DNA from: Herbidospora yilanensis
GTDB taxonomy: Bacteria > Actinomycetota > Actinomycetes > Streptosporangiales > Streptosporangiaceae
NCBI RefSeq assembly: GCF_001570565.1
Contig: NZ_BBXE01000015.1
Coordinates: 1 to 64,000 of the forward strand
Direction: 5' to 3'
Length of the DNA: 64,000 bases
Part shown: piece after piece, positions 8,799 through 18,370 of the stretch
Position numbering within the stretch: position 1 is the first letter of the stretch
Layout of the letters: every line of letters begins with the position of its first letter
Translations under genes and position numbers: made by a program
Notes under the pieces: generated by a model
The model's database searches: none
What the model was told of the DNA's origin: nothing
The model's input: only the letters and a program-made list of their open reading frames with translations

Positions 8799-8839
8799 CG
8801 GCCCGGGAGCCGCGTTTACCGTGCCTTTCTCCCGGGCCG
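8799..8839 (+). terminator. Terminator-like hairpin after radical SAM gene
   Basis: A perfect 11-bp stem: CGGCCCGGGAG (8799-8809) with CTCCCGGGCCG (8829-8839) and a 19-nt loop. It begins 28 nt after the stop codon of the radical SAM gene. No T-run follows, as is common in high-GC actinomycetes. Confidence 0.55.
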
Positions 8840-8954
8840 GATGTGAATTCCCATCATGTGCCGCCAAGTCGGGCGCCCTCCAGCCCTTCGGCGTTGTGAC
8901 TCCCGGTCACCGGGCCGTTTCCCATGGTGATAGAAATTCGGCCTAGCCAATCGG

Positions 8955-8974
8955 CCGGCGCGAACCCGCGCCGG
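8955..8974 (+). other. Hairpin in the leader of the 9035 gene
   Basis: A perfect 8-bp stem (CCGGCGCG / CGCGCCGG) with loop AACC, 61 nt upstream of the small secreted protein's ATG. It may be a leader structure that stabilises the message, or a second terminator for the upstream gene. Confidence 0.4.
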
Positions 8975-9034
8975 TTACGCGGGGGTTCTCGGTTCCCGTT
9001 CCCTGACCTGGGACGGGGCTCAGGAGGCATTTAC

Positions 9035-9466
9035 ATGAAGCGCATGATCAAGGCAGCACTCGTCGTCGCGACCTTTGGCGTCGCGGCTATGTTCGCCGCG
9101 CCCGCTCAGGCCGCGGACAACCCGATCTCGGGCCTGCTGGGCGGCATTCCGCTCGTCGGCGGCCAGCTCCCGGCCCTTCCGGGCGCCGACCTCGCCGGTG
9201 TCGCCGGCGCCGTGCCGGCCCCCGCCCCTGTCGCGGGCTGGAGCGAGCTGGTGCAGGCCACCCCGATGACCGCGCGCGGCAACGACGTCTCGACCCAGCT
9301 CGCCCCCGCGCTGGACGCCCTCACCGGCGCCGCGGGCCAGGTCGTCGGTGGGGCCGACCAGATCAGCGGTGCCAGCAAGGACCTGACCGGCTCGGCCACC
9401 CAGGTGAGCAAGGCCGCCCAGAACCTGTCGGGTGCGGTCAGGAACGTCGTCTCGGGCACCCGCTAA
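9035..9466 (+). CDS. Small secreted protein, uncharacterised
   Basis: A 143-residue exported protein. The Sec signal peptide is clear: MKRMIK, a hydrophobic core, then an AQAAD cleavage context at about residue 27. The mature part is rich in Gly, Ala, Val and Ser, with a LLGGIPLVGGQLPALPG segment after the signal. A C-terminal region of repeated short helices (AGQVVGGADQISGASKDL, then TGSATQVSKAAQ) is heptad-like. No cysteines and no LPXTG motif. An excellent AGGAGG (9022-9027) precedes ATG. A second, unrelated-length secreted protein with a similar VVGQVVGGA motif lies at 18371-18688. Function unknown; surface or spore association is a guess. Confidence 0.8.
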   Translation: MKRMIKAALVVATFGVAAMFAAPAQAADNPISGLLGGIPLVGGQLPALPGADLAGVAGAVPAPAPVAGWSELVQATPMTARGNDVSTQLAPALDALTGAAGQVVGGADQISGASKDLTGSATQVSKAAQNLSGAVRNVVSGTR

Positions 9467-9521
9467 GTGCCTCTCGGACACGTTGGCGTGGCCACGTCAA
9501 CGTTTCCGTACCTCTGACACA

Positions 9522-9562
9522 TGAGAACGGCCGGTGCCTTCGGGAGGCACCGGCCGTTCTCA
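9522..9562. terminator. Perfect 18-bp bidirectional terminator
   Basis: The left arm 9522-9539 (TGAGAACGGCCGGTGCCT) pairs perfectly with 9545-9562 across a 5-nt loop. It ends the secreted-protein transcript from the left. It also contains the stop codon of the convergent minus-strand micro-gene, whose TGA is 9562-9560. Confidence 0.85.
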
Positions 9563-9721
9563 GTTTGCCCAGGGGCGCACCGACGTGCGCCTGGCGATCT
9601 GTGCCTGCAGTCTGGCCATCTGCCAGTGCAGTTCGATGAGCTGCTCGGTCAGCAGGGCAGGTGGAAGTTCAGACGGGTCTTCGTCGGCCAGATGATCGAT
9701 GGCCGTCACCAGCTCACTCAT
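9560..9721 (-). CDS. 53-residue DUF222-like micro-protein
   Basis: A short gene with a strong ribosome-binding site: GGGAGGG ends five bases before ATG at 9721. Codon choice looks coding. The product begins MSELVTAIDHLADEDPSEL and continues with PALLTEQLIELHWQMARLQ, then a basic RRTSVRPW tail. The opening acidic helix and second helix resemble the first helices of DUF222 proteins, which usually continue for hundreds of residues into an HNH nuclease. Here the frame stops at once, within the shared terminator hairpin. It is either a relic N-terminus or a free-standing helical-hairpin protein. Its similarity is judged by eye. Confidence 0.6.
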   Translation of the reverse strand: MSELVTAIDHLADEDPSELPPALLTEQLIELHWQMARLQAQIARRTSVRPWAN

Positions 9722-9798
9722 CCCGCCCTCCCAGTGCATCGGCGTTCCTTAGATCGAATCCCCGTTCGAATCATAATGGAACACCGGGCGCAGCGGCA

Positions 9799-10335
9799 TC
9801 AGCTTTCGTACACCGGTGCGATGAATCCCCGTGCGAGGGTGTGGGCGGTGATGTTGAAGCCCACCACGGCCGGGTTGGCGTCGGGGTCGACCCCGAGCTT
9901 GTCGGTGTCGAGGGCGTGCACCGCGAACAGGTAGCGGTGCGGCAGCCCGGGGGGAGGGGCGGCGCCGCCGTACTCCTTCAGGCCGTAGTCGTTCTTGGCG
10001 TGCACGGCGCCCTCCGGCAGCCCCGCGAAGCCGGGGCCGGTGCCGGCGCCCTCGGGGAGCTCGGTGACCGACGCCGGGATGTCGAACACGAGCCAGTGCC
10101 AGAAGCCGCTGCCGGTGGGGGCGTCGGGGTCGAAGCACGTGACCGCGAAGCTCTGGGTGCCCTCGGGGGCGCCCGACCACGTCAGGCGCGGCGAGACGTT
10201 CTCGCCGGAGAAGCCCCAGTCGTTGAAGACGTGGCGGTCGGGCAGCGTCGCGCCGTCGGCGAGCCCGGGGGCCTCGACGGTGAGCGCCGGGACCTCCGGC
10301 AGGTGGTCGTAGGGAATGGGTGCTGGCGTCGGCAT
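9799..10335 (-). CDS. YbhB/YbcL (PEBP-like) protein
   Basis: A 178-residue phosphatidylethanolamine-binding/Raf-kinase-inhibitor-like protein, cytosolic. The family signatures are present: FNDWGFSGENVSPRLTWSGAPEGTQSFAV (read in parts), then CFDPDAPTGSGFWHWLVFDIP, and YGGAAPPPGLPHRY near residue 125. The conserved Asp-Pro-Asp-Ala-Pro and His of the ligand pocket are intact. Bacterial members have no settled function. The start is ATG at 10335. It follows the exporter genes on the same strand after 55 bp and might be read through from them. Confidence 0.93.
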   Translation of the reverse strand: MPTPAPIPYDHLPEVPALTVEAPGLADGATLPDRHVFNDWGFSGENVSPRLTWSGAPEGTQSFAVTCFDPDAPTGSGFWHWLVFDIPASVTELPEGAGTGPGFAGLPEGAVHAKNDYGLKEYGGAAPPPGLPHRYLFAVHALDTDKLGVDPDANPAVVGFNITAHTLARGFIAPVYES

Positions 10336-10390
10336 GGCGCACTCCGCTCGGGATAGGTCGCGATCTTCCTGCGGGCCTATCCTCTACCAC

Positions 10391-11221
10391 TCATGCCTTG
10401 TTGTAGGCGCCGATCACCTCGGTCGGGTCGCCGTCCATCTTGATCTTGCCCTTGTGCAGCCAGATGACCCGGTTGCAGGTCTCCTCGATGACGTCGAGGT
10501 TGTGGGCGACCAGGAAGACGGTGCCGGCCGACTCGCGCATCTGCATGATGCGCTTCTGGGAGCGCTTGCGGAACTCGCGGTCGCCGGTCGCCAGCGCCTC
10601 GTCGATCAGCAGCACGTCGTGGACCTTCGCCGACGCGATGGCGAACCGGAGACGGGCGCCCATGCCCGACGAGTAGGTGGACATGGGGAACTGGACGAAC
10701 TCCCCGATGCCCGAGAAGTCGACGATCTCGTCGTACTTGGCCCGGACCTCCGAGGGCGTCATGCCCATCGCGTAGCAGCCGAGGGTGATGTTGCGCTCGC
10801 CCGTGAGCTCCTTCATCAGGGCGGCGTTCACGCCCAGGAGCGACGGCTGGCCGTCGGTGTAGACCGCGCCCGAATGGGGTGGCAGCAGGCCGGCGATGGC
10901 GCGCAGCAGGGTCGACTTGCCCGAGCCGTTGCGGCCGATGATGCCGATGGCGTCGCCGTGGCGGGCCACGAAGGAGACGCCCTTCACGGCGTGGACCTCG
11001 CGCATCTGCGGGCGGCCCTGACGCTTGACCAGCCGCAGCAGGGCGGTGGCGGCGTTGCCCTTCTCCTCGGCCGAGGTCGCGCCGTAGACCTTGTAGACGA
11101 TGTGGAGGTCGTCGACGATGACGGTCGGAGTGCCGGTGGCCGACGACTTCTTGGTCGCCTCCTGCTCTTCGGCGGTCAACGGCCACACCCTTTCCATCGC
11201 CATCGGCTTCGCCTCAGCCAC
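10391..11221 (-). CDS. Polysaccharide/teichoic acid export ATPase (TagH/Wzt type)
   Basis: ATP-binding half of an ABC-2 polysaccharide exporter, 276 aa, at the inner face of the membrane. Walker A is GRNGSGKST, the signature loop is YSSGMGARL, and Walker B is VLLIDEALATGD. The variant signature and the long insert between the first strand and Walker A (about 50 residues with VDDLHIVYKVYG) are typical of TagH and Wzt proteins. There is no C-terminal carbohydrate-binding extension. The GTG start at 11221 overlaps the permease stop by 8 bp and has GAGAGG upstream, so the pair is translationally coupled. The glycan exported cannot be told from sequence. Confidence 0.9.
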   Translation of the reverse strand: MAEAKPMAMERVWPLTAEEQEATKKSSATGTPTVIVDDLHIVYKVYGATSAEEKGNAATALLRLVKRQGRPQMREVHAVKGVSFVARHGDAIGIIGRNGSGKSTLLRAIAGLLPPHSGAVYTDGQPSLLGVNAALMKELTGERNITLGCYAMGMTPSEVRAKYDEIVDFSGIGEFVQFPMSTYSSGMGARLRFAIASAKVHDVLLIDEALATGDREFRKRSQKRIMQMRESAGTVFLVAHNLDVIEETCNRVIWLHKGKIKMDGDPTEVIGAYNKA

Positions 11222-12125
11222 GTCCGTACCTCTCTTCGGCGCGCCAGAAGTACCAGAATCCGATGACAAGGGCGAACACGGCCCAGAATATGGCAGTCGT
11301 CCAGGCCCATTGGGGCGGGGTGTGGCCCTGGATGAGCAGGTCACGCATGAGCTCGATGTAGGCCGCGGCCGGGTTGAGCTCCATGATGTACTGCACGAAC
11401 GCCAGGGACTCGGGCAGGTCGGCGACCCGGTCGGGGATGCTGAAGAAGACACCCGAGGCGTAGAGCCAGGTTCGCATGATGAACGGCAGCAACTGGTTCA
11501 TGTCGCGGGCGAAGGCGCCGACGCGGGCCATGAAGAGGCTGGCCCCGATGTTGAAGGTGAGCTGGAGCAGCAGCGCGACCGGGATGAGCAGCCAGTAGAG
11601 GGTGAGCGGCTCCCCGGTGAGGAGCACGATGCCGATGAGCACCAGCATCGACCACAACAACTGCTGGAGTTCCTGCACCGCGTAGGCCAGGGGCAGCGCG
11701 GCCCGGGGGAAGTGGAGCGCCCGGATCAGCGACAGGTTGTTCGAGATCGACTTGGCGCCGCCGCTGACGGTCCGCTGGGTGAAGGTGAAGATGAAGACGC
11801 CGGTGATCAGGAAGGCCGTGTAGTTGGAGATGTCCTTCTTCTGATCGAGGATGACGCCGAACATCAGGTAGTAGACGCCGGCGTTCAGGAGCGGCGTGAG
11901 GAGCTGCCAGAGCTGGCCCAGCATCGACTGGCTGTATTTGGAGACGTTGCGCGAGGTCGCGTACTTGAGCACGAAGTGCCGGCGGGCCCAGAGTTGCCCC
12001 ACGTAGAAAGGCAGGCTCGGGCGCGCGATCGCGCGACGGAGGCCGTGACGCTTGGCGAGCGCGGCCAGCGATTCCGTCGCTGCGCCGCCCTGCGCGTCCG
12101 CGACGGCGGAATCCGGCTGGCTCAT
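11214..12125 (-). CDS. Polysaccharide/teichoic acid export permease (TagG/Wzm type)
   Basis: ABC-2 family integral membrane protein (303 aa) that forms the channel for a lipid-linked cell-envelope polymer. A cytoplasmic N-terminal stretch of about 65 residues contains the amphipathic region before the first membrane span (KYSQSMLGQLWQLLTPLLNAGVYYLMFGVIL). About six hydrophobic segments follow, ending with WAVFALVIGFWYFWRAEERYG. The conserved N-terminal motif SMLGQLWQLLTPL is characteristic of TagG/Wzm. It is the first gene of a two-gene operon with the ATPase. The start is ATG at 12125. Confidence 0.92.
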   Translation of the reverse strand: MSQPDSAVADAQGGAATESLAALAKRHGLRRAIARPSLPFYVGQLWARRHFVLKYATSRNVSKYSQSMLGQLWQLLTPLLNAGVYYLMFGVILDQKKDISNYTAFLITGVFIFTFTQRTVSGGAKSISNNLSLIRALHFPRAALPLAYAVQELQQLLWSMLVLIGIVLLTGEPLTLYWLLIPVALLLQLTFNIGASLFMARVGAFARDMNQLLPFIMRTWLYASGVFFSIPDRVADLPESLAFVQYIMELNPAAAYIELMRDLLIQGHTPPQWAWTTAIFWAVFALVIGFWYFWRAEERYGRG

Positions 12126-12601
12126 GGCAAGGACTCTATTGGATGCTGGTGAACGAGAAGCCTGCGATGGTCATCCGTTGGCTCCTCGTGGGTTCGGGCG
12201 AAGCCGCCGGTGGCGGGGGTGCCACGGCTTGGTCAAAGGTAGCCCACCAGGTCCTGATATGGGGACAACGCCACGATCGGTACCGCAAAGGTCGTACCGT
12301 GGCTCCACCAGTACCGGGACATGTGTACCTTTGTGGGAGTTTTGGAGCCGTTTAAGAGGTTTGAGGCGACCTTCTTGGTATGCGTGTGACGCCCGACTGA
12401 CGCACGTGTGACCGAACTGCAACGCAGCAGAGACAACACTGCGGTGTGTGGTGAGGGATGCTCGCGGACGACTGGCAGGGCGTCAGCTCGTTTGACCGTG
12501 TCTGCAAATCCGAGGTCCTCACGAGGGGCCGAGGGGGTGCCGGCCTGGACATCTCGCAGCTCAGCGCCAACGCCCATCCTTTGAGGGAGGATCTACTCAC
12601 T
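12126..12601. other. 476-bp divergent intergenic region
   Basis: Separates the exporter permease from the peptide-importer operon and must contain two promoters. The stretch 12230-12400 is less G+C-rich and includes repeated GTACCG units (near 12279 and 12294). No long palindrome matching a known operator was found. An overlapping open frame starting upstream of 12602 is rejected because the lipoprotein signal begins at 12602. Confidence 0.5.
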
Positions 12602-14269
12602 ATGCGCGTATTCAAGGGCGCACAGATCATCGCCGGCACTGCCGTGCTGGCGCTCGGCCTGGCCGCCTGTGGTGGCGGCGACGAGGCCCCCGACCCTGCC
12701 GCGGGTGGCGAGGGATCCGCCGCCGCGCCGATCGTCATTGAGATCGCCGAGCCGCAGCACGAGCTCGTCCCGGGCAACACCGCGGAGACCAGCGGCGCCG
12801 AGGTGCTCAACGCCCTGTTCATCGGCCTGGTCAACTACGACGCTGACAAGAAGCCGATCAACCAGATCGCCGAGTCCATCACCTCTGACGACCAGATCAA
12901 CTGGACGATCAAGCTGAAGGACGGCTACAAGTTCCACGACGGCACGCCGGTCGACGCCCAGAGCTTCGTCGACTCCTGGAACTACACCGCCAACGGCGCC
13001 AACGCGTACGAGGCCAACTACTTCATGGGCTCCATCGCCGGCTACGCCGAGATGAACCCGGCCGACCCCGACGGCGACGGCCCGCAGGAGGCCCCCGCGG
13101 CCACCGCGACCACCCTTTCGGGTCTGAAGGTCGTCGACCCGCTGACCTTCACGGTCGAGCTGACCAACCCCTTCTCGGGCTTCCCGACGATGCTGGGCTA
13201 CACCGCCTTCTACCCGATGCCCAAGGCCGCCTTCGGCCCTGACGGCAAGGTGACCGCCGCCTACGGCGAGTCGCCCATCGGCAACGGCCCCTTCAAGATG
13301 GCCAAGCCGTGGAAGCGCGGCGTCGAGACCAAGATCTCGCTGGTCCGCAACGACGACTACACCGAGGCCAAGGCCAAGGTCGAGGCCGTCGACTTCGCGA
13401 TCTACACCGACCTGAACACCGCCTACCGCGACCTGCAGGCCGGCAACATCGACATCATGGACCAGCTCCCGGCCGAGGTCATCGCCTCCGCCAAGGCCGA
13501 GCTGGGCGACCGCTACATCGAGCAGCCCTCCTCGGGCATCGGCTACCTGGGCTTCCCGACCAAGGTCGGCGCCGACTACGCCAAGAGCCCCGAGCTGCGC
13601 AAGGCCATCTCGATGGCCATCGACCGCAAGACCATCACCGAGCAGGTCTTCTCCGGCACCCGTGTGCCGGCCGACGACTTCATCTCCCCGGTCGTCGCCG
13701 GTTACCGTCAGGGCGCCTGCGGCGAGGCCTGCACCTACGACCCGGTGAAGGCCAAGGAACTGTGGGACGCCAACGGCGGCGCGCAGGCCGGCACGATCGA
13801 GCTGGGCTACAACGCCGACGGCGGCCACAAGGAGTGGATCGAGGCCGTCGCGAACAACCTCCGCACCAACCTCGGCGTGAACGTCGAGCCGAAGCCGGTC
13901 GAGAAGTTCGCCACCATCCTCGACGACCTGGGCGCGGACAAGTGGAAGGGCCTCTTCCGGATGGCCTGGATCATGGACTACCCGTCGCCGGAGAACTACC
14001 TCAAGCCGATCTTCGCGGCCAACGCCAGCTCCAACTACTCGGGCTTCAACAACAAGGAGTTCGAGGAGCTGCTGAAGAAGGCCGACTCGGCTCCCACGGT
14101 CGAAGAGGGCATCGCCGCCTACCAGGCCGCTGACGACATCCTGCTGAAGGAACTGCCGTACATCCCGGTCTACTTCTACCAGACCAACGGCGCCTTCTCC
14201 TCGAACGTGAAGAACGTCAAGATCGACCCGTTCGAGCGCATCGACATCGTGAACGTCGAAAGGGCCTAA
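12602..14269 (+). CDS. Oligopeptide ABC transporter substrate-binding lipoprotein
   Basis: SBP_bac_5 (DppA/OppA) family lipoprotein, 555 aa, which captures peptides outside the membrane. A lipoprotein signal with lipobox LAAC is followed by a Gly/Asp/Ala-rich linker. The SBP core includes NALFIGLVNYD, then the INWTIKLKDGYKFHDGTPVDA region typical of the family. Codon use is strongly biased to C/G-ending codons, suggesting high expression. GGGAGG precedes ATG by about 11 nt. It is the first gene of a five-gene importer operon, and hairpins after it probably keep its transcript in excess. Confidence 0.95.
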   Translation: MRVFKGAQIIAGTAVLALGLAACGGGDEAPDPAAGGEGSAAAPIVIEIAEPQHELVPGNTAETSGAEVLNALFIGLVNYDADKKPINQIAESITSDDQINWTIKLKDGYKFHDGTPVDAQSFVDSWNYTANGANAYEANYFMGSIAGYAEMNPADPDGDGPQEAPAATATTLSGLKVVDPLTFTVELTNPFSGFPTMLGYTAFYPMPKAAFGPDGKVTAAYGESPIGNGPFKMAKPWKRGVETKISLVRNDDYTEAKAKVEAVDFAIYTDLNTAYRDLQAGNIDIMDQLPAEVIASAKAELGDRYIEQPSSGIGYLGFPTKVGADYAKSPELRKAISMAIDRKTITEQVFSGTRVPADDFISPVVAGYRQGACGEACTYDPVKAKELWDANGGAQAGTIELGYNADGGHKEWIEAVANNLRTNLGVNVEPKPVEKFATILDDLGADKWKGLFRMAWIMDYPSPENYLKPIFAANASSNYSGFNNKEFEELLKKADSAPTVEEGIAAYQAADDILLKELPYIPVYFYQTNGAFSSNVKNVKIDPFERIDIVNVERA

Positions 14270-14281
14270 GACGGCATCCAA

Positions 14282-14313
14282 CCCGGGCGGCCGAACCCCT
14301 TGAGCCGCCCGGG
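14282..14313 (+). terminator. Intra-operon hairpin 1 after substrate-binding gene
   Basis: A perfect 10-bp stem CCCGGGCGGC (14282-14291) with GCCGCCCGGG (14304-14313), starting 12 nt past the stop codon. Such hairpins behind the binding-protein gene commonly attenuate or stabilise the message so that the receptor outnumbers the permease. Confidence 0.6.
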
Positions 14314-14330
14314 ATGGACCTTCACTCTTG

Positions 14331-14363
14331 GGGCAGCCCTACTTGGTTGCAGTGGGGCTGCCC
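14331..14363 (+). terminator. Intra-operon hairpin 2
   Basis: GGGCAGCCC (14331-14339) pairs with GGGCTGCCC (14355-14363) across a 15-nt loop, followed by TTCGTC. It stands 22 bp before the first permease start and acts in series with the previous hairpin. Confidence 0.55.
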
Positions 14364-14385
14364 TTCGTCATGATCGGGAGACCGA

Positions 14386-15327
14386 ATGGGCCGCTACGTT
14401 GTCAGGCGCCTGCTCCAGGCGATCCCTGTGCTGCTTGGCACCACGTTTCTCATCTTCACGCTCGTCTACTGGCTCCCCGGCGACCCCATCCAGGCTCTCG
14501 CGGGAGACCGGGCGGTCGACCCGGTGTTCCGGGCCACGATGCGTGAGATGTTCCACCTGGACGAACCCCTGGTAGTCCAGTACGGCTACTACGTCCAGGG
14601 CATCCTCTCCGGCGACTTCGGAACAACCTTCCGAGGGTTGCCGGTCTCGACCATTTTCGAGGGCAAGTTCCAGATCACCCTGAACCTGGCCATGACGGCC
14701 CTGGTGATCGAAGCGATCGTCGGCATCGGCCTCGGCCTCGTCGCCGCCCTGCGCCGCGGCAAGGCCGCCGACACGGCGATCCTCGCCTTCACGCTGCTGC
14801 TGGTGTCGATCCCGACGCTGGTCAGCGGCTTCGTGCTCCAGCTCGTGCTGGGGCTGCAACTGAAGACCTCCACGGGCATCGACTTCTTCCCCGTGGCCGG
14901 CACCTCCGAAGGCTGGCGCAGCTACCTGCTGCCGGGCATCGTGCTGGCCGGAACGTCGATCGCCTACCTGACCCGGCTGACCCGGACGAGCCTGATGGAG
15001 ACACTGCGGGCCGACTATGTGCGGACTGCGGTCGCCAAGGGCATGCCGCGGCGGAGAGTGCTGGGCAGACACGCCCTGCGCAACTCGCTGATCCCGCTGG
15101 TCACCTATCTGGGCGCCGATCTCGGCACCCTGATGAGCGGCGCGGTGATCACCGAGACCATCTTCAACCTCAACGGCATCGGCCGCCAGCTCGTCGACTC
15201 GGTCTACTTGTCGGAGAACTCGGTGGTCGTCGGCATCGTGACCGTACTGGTGCTGATCTTCATCGCCGCCAACCTCGTCGTCGACCTCCTGTACGCCGTC
15301 CTCGACCCCAGGATCCGCTATGAGTGA
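14386..15327 (+). CDS. Oligopeptide ABC transporter permease (DppB type)
   Basis: Inner-membrane permease of 313 aa with about six membrane spans. The typical DppB start MGRYVVRRLLQAIPVLLGTT, the VYWLPGDPIQAL periplasmic region and the EAA-loop (VRTAVAKGMPRRRVLGRHALRNS, near residues 207-229) that contacts the ATPases are present. The start ATG at 14386 follows GGGAGACCGA. It overlaps the next permease by 8 bp. Confidence 0.95.
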   Translation: MGRYVVRRLLQAIPVLLGTTFLIFTLVYWLPGDPIQALAGDRAVDPVFRATMREMFHLDEPLVVQYGYYVQGILSGDFGTTFRGLPVSTIFEGKFQITLNLAMTALVIEAIVGIGLGLVAALRRGKAADTAILAFTLLLVSIPTLVSGFVLQLVLGLQLKTSTGIDFFPVAGTSEGWRSYLLPGIVLAGTSIAYLTRLTRTSLMETLRADYVRTAVAKGMPRRRVLGRHALRNSLIPLVTYLGADLGTLMSGAVITETIFNLNGIGRQLVDSVYLSENSVVVGIVTVLVLIFIAANLVVDLLYAVLDPRIRYE

Positions 15328-16237
15328 CACGCTCACCGAGCAGAAGCCCAAATCGGTCAAGCCGCCGAAGCAGAGGAAGCCGGCGAGCCTGTGGTCCGAC
15401 GCGTGGTACGACCTGCGGCGGAGCAAGGTCTTCATCATCGCCGCCGTCATGATCGCGATCCTCGTGGTCATGTCGATCATTCCGGGTCTGTTCTCTTCGG
15501 TCAACGCATTTGATCCGAGCACGTGCGATCTGACCAAGGCCCGCCAGGGCGTGAGCGGGGCCCACTGGTTCGGCACCGACAACCTGGGCTGCGACACCTA
15601 CTCGCGGGTCATCTACGGCGCCCGGATCTCGATCATGGTCGGCGTGTTCTCCACGCTGGTGACCACGCTCATCGGCGGCATCCTGGGCCTGCTGGCCGGG
15701 TTCTACGGCCGCTGGACCGACACGATCCTGTCCCGCGTCGCGGAGGTCTTCTTCGCGATCCCCTCGACCCTGGGCGCGCTGCTGATCCTGGCGCTCGTGG
15801 GCCGCGACAACGCGGGCATCTGGACCGTCGTGCTGGCCCTGTCGGTGCTCGCCTGGCCGATGGTGCTGCGCATCATGCGGGCGGCGGTCATGTCGGCCAA
15901 GAGCCAGGACTACGTCCTCGCGGCGAGGGCGCTGGGCGCCGGTCCCGGCCGGCTCATGAGCCGGCACATCCTGCCGAACGCCCTGGCGCCGGTGATCGTC
16001 GTGGCCACCATGAACATGGGCGTCTTCATCGCCGCCGAGGCCGCGTTGTCGTTCCTCGGCGTCGGCATCCAGTCGCCCGACATCTCGTGGGGTCTGATGA
16101 TCGCCGACGCGCGCAACCGGTTCCTCCAGGCACCGGAGGCGCTGTTGTTCCCGGCCCTGTTCCTGAGCCTCACGGTGCTGGCGTTCGTCATGCTCGGCGA
16201 CGCCGTCCGCGACGCTCTCGACCCGAAGCTTCGATAG
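15320..16237 (+). CDS. Oligopeptide ABC transporter permease (DppC type)
   Basis: Second permease, 305 aa. A charged N-terminal tail is followed by the OppC-N domain and membrane spans. The GTDNLGCDTYSRVIYGAR motif is family-typical, and the EAA-loop ARALGAGPGRLMSRHILPN lies near residue 205. The ATG start overlaps the stop region of the upstream permease, implying coupled translation. The C-terminus ends in DALDPKLR, common for DppC proteins. Confidence 0.95.
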   Translation: MSDTLTEQKPKSVKPPKQRKPASLWSDAWYDLRRSKVFIIAAVMIAILVVMSIIPGLFSSVNAFDPSTCDLTKARQGVSGAHWFGTDNLGCDTYSRVIYGARISIMVGVFSTLVTTLIGGILGLLAGFYGRWTDTILSRVAEVFFAIPSTLGALLILALVGRDNAGIWTVVLALSVLAWPMVLRIMRAAVMSAKSQDYVLAARALGAGPGRLMSRHILPNALAPVIVVATMNMGVFIAAEAALSFLGVGIQSPDISWGLMIADARNRFLQAPEALLFPALFLSLTVLAFVMLGDAVRDALDPKLR

Positions 16238-16249
16238 GAGGGGTGGTCA

Positions 16250-17279
16250 GTGAAGAACCCGTCCGTCGACACGCACCTGCTTCCGGCCGACAGCGGCACG
16301 ATCGGCACCGAGCCGCTGCTCGCGGTCGACAACCTGCACGTGGAGTTCTCCACGCGGCAGGGCGTGGCCCGCGCGGTCAACGGCGTGTCCTACGCGCTCA
16401 ACGCCGGGGAGACCCTCGCGGTGCTGGGCGAGTCGGGCTCCGGCAAGTCGGTGACGGCCCAGGCGATCATGGGCATCCTCGACATGCCGCCGGCGCGCAT
16501 CCCCAAGGGCGAGATCCGTTTCCGGGGGACCGACCTCCTCCAGTTGTCGGAGGCCCAGCGCAGCCAGATCCGCGGCCAGCAGATCGCGATGATCTTCCAG
16601 GACGCCCTCTCGGCGCTCAACCCGGTCTTCACCGTGGGCTGGCAGATCGCCGAGATGTTCCGCGTCCACAAGGGCATGTCGAAGAAGGCGGCCTACGCCA
16701 AGGCCGTCGAGCTGATGGACCGGGTCCGCATCCCGGCCGCCAAGCAGCGCGTCAACGACTACCCCCACCAGTTCTCCGGCGGCATGCGCCAGCGCATCAT
16801 GATCGCGATGTCGATCGCGCTGGACCCCGAGGTGCTCATCGCCGACGAGCCCACGACCGCTCTGGACGTCACCGTGCAGGCCCAGATCATGGAGCTGCTG
16901 GCCGAACTCCAGCGCGAGAGCAACATGGGCCTGATCCTGATCACCCACGACCTCGGCGTCGTCGCCGACGTCGCGGACAAGATCGCGGTCATGTACGGCG
17001 GCCGCATCGTCGAGAACGCCCCGGTGCACGACATCTACCGCAACGCCGCGCACCCGTACACGAAGGGCCTGCTCGAGTCGATCCCCCGGGTCGACATGAA
17101 GGGCCAGGAGCTGTACGCCATCAAGGGCCTGCCGCCCAACCTGCTCGACATGCCGACGGGTTGTGCCTTCCACCCCCGCTGCCCGTTCCGCCAGGACGAC
17201 TGCGTGACCGACGTCCCGGCGCTGCACGAGATCAGCGGCACGCGCAGCAGCGCGTGCCACTACTGGAGGGAGGTCCTCG

Positions 17280-17296
<17 letters not shown>
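16250..17296 (+). CDS. Oligopeptide ABC transporter ATPase (DppD type)
   Basis: ATP-hydrolysing subunit, 348 aa. Walker A is GESGSGKSV, the signature is FSGGMRQRI and Walker B is LIADEPTTALD. The C-terminal oligo_HPY domain holds GCAFHPRCPFRQDDC, whose cysteines in this family can bind an Fe-S cluster. GTG start at 16250 with GGAGGGG just upstream. It overlaps the second ATPase by 17 bp. Confidence 0.95.
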
Positions 17297-18296
<1,000 letters not shown>

Positions 18297-18317
18297 GAAA
18301 TCACCGTGAGTAATGGG

Positions 18318-18350
18318 AAAGGCCCCCGCTGGATCCAGGCGGGGGCCTTT
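18318..18350. terminator. Terminator of the peptide importer operon
   Basis: A perfect 12-bp stem AAAGGCCCCCGC (18318-18329) with GCGGGGGCCTTT (18339-18350), 9-nt loop and T-rich end. The A-rich left flank lets it work in both directions, also closing the convergent small secreted gene. Confidence 0.9.
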
Positions 18351-18370
18351 TCGCAAGTGGCGCGTGAGAA

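Noticed and set aside
8792..8900. Short TTG-initiated frame after AAGGAGACGG downstream of the radical SAM gene
   Set aside because: The Shine-Dalgarno-like match is attractive, but the frame runs through the terminator hairpin and codon use is poor.
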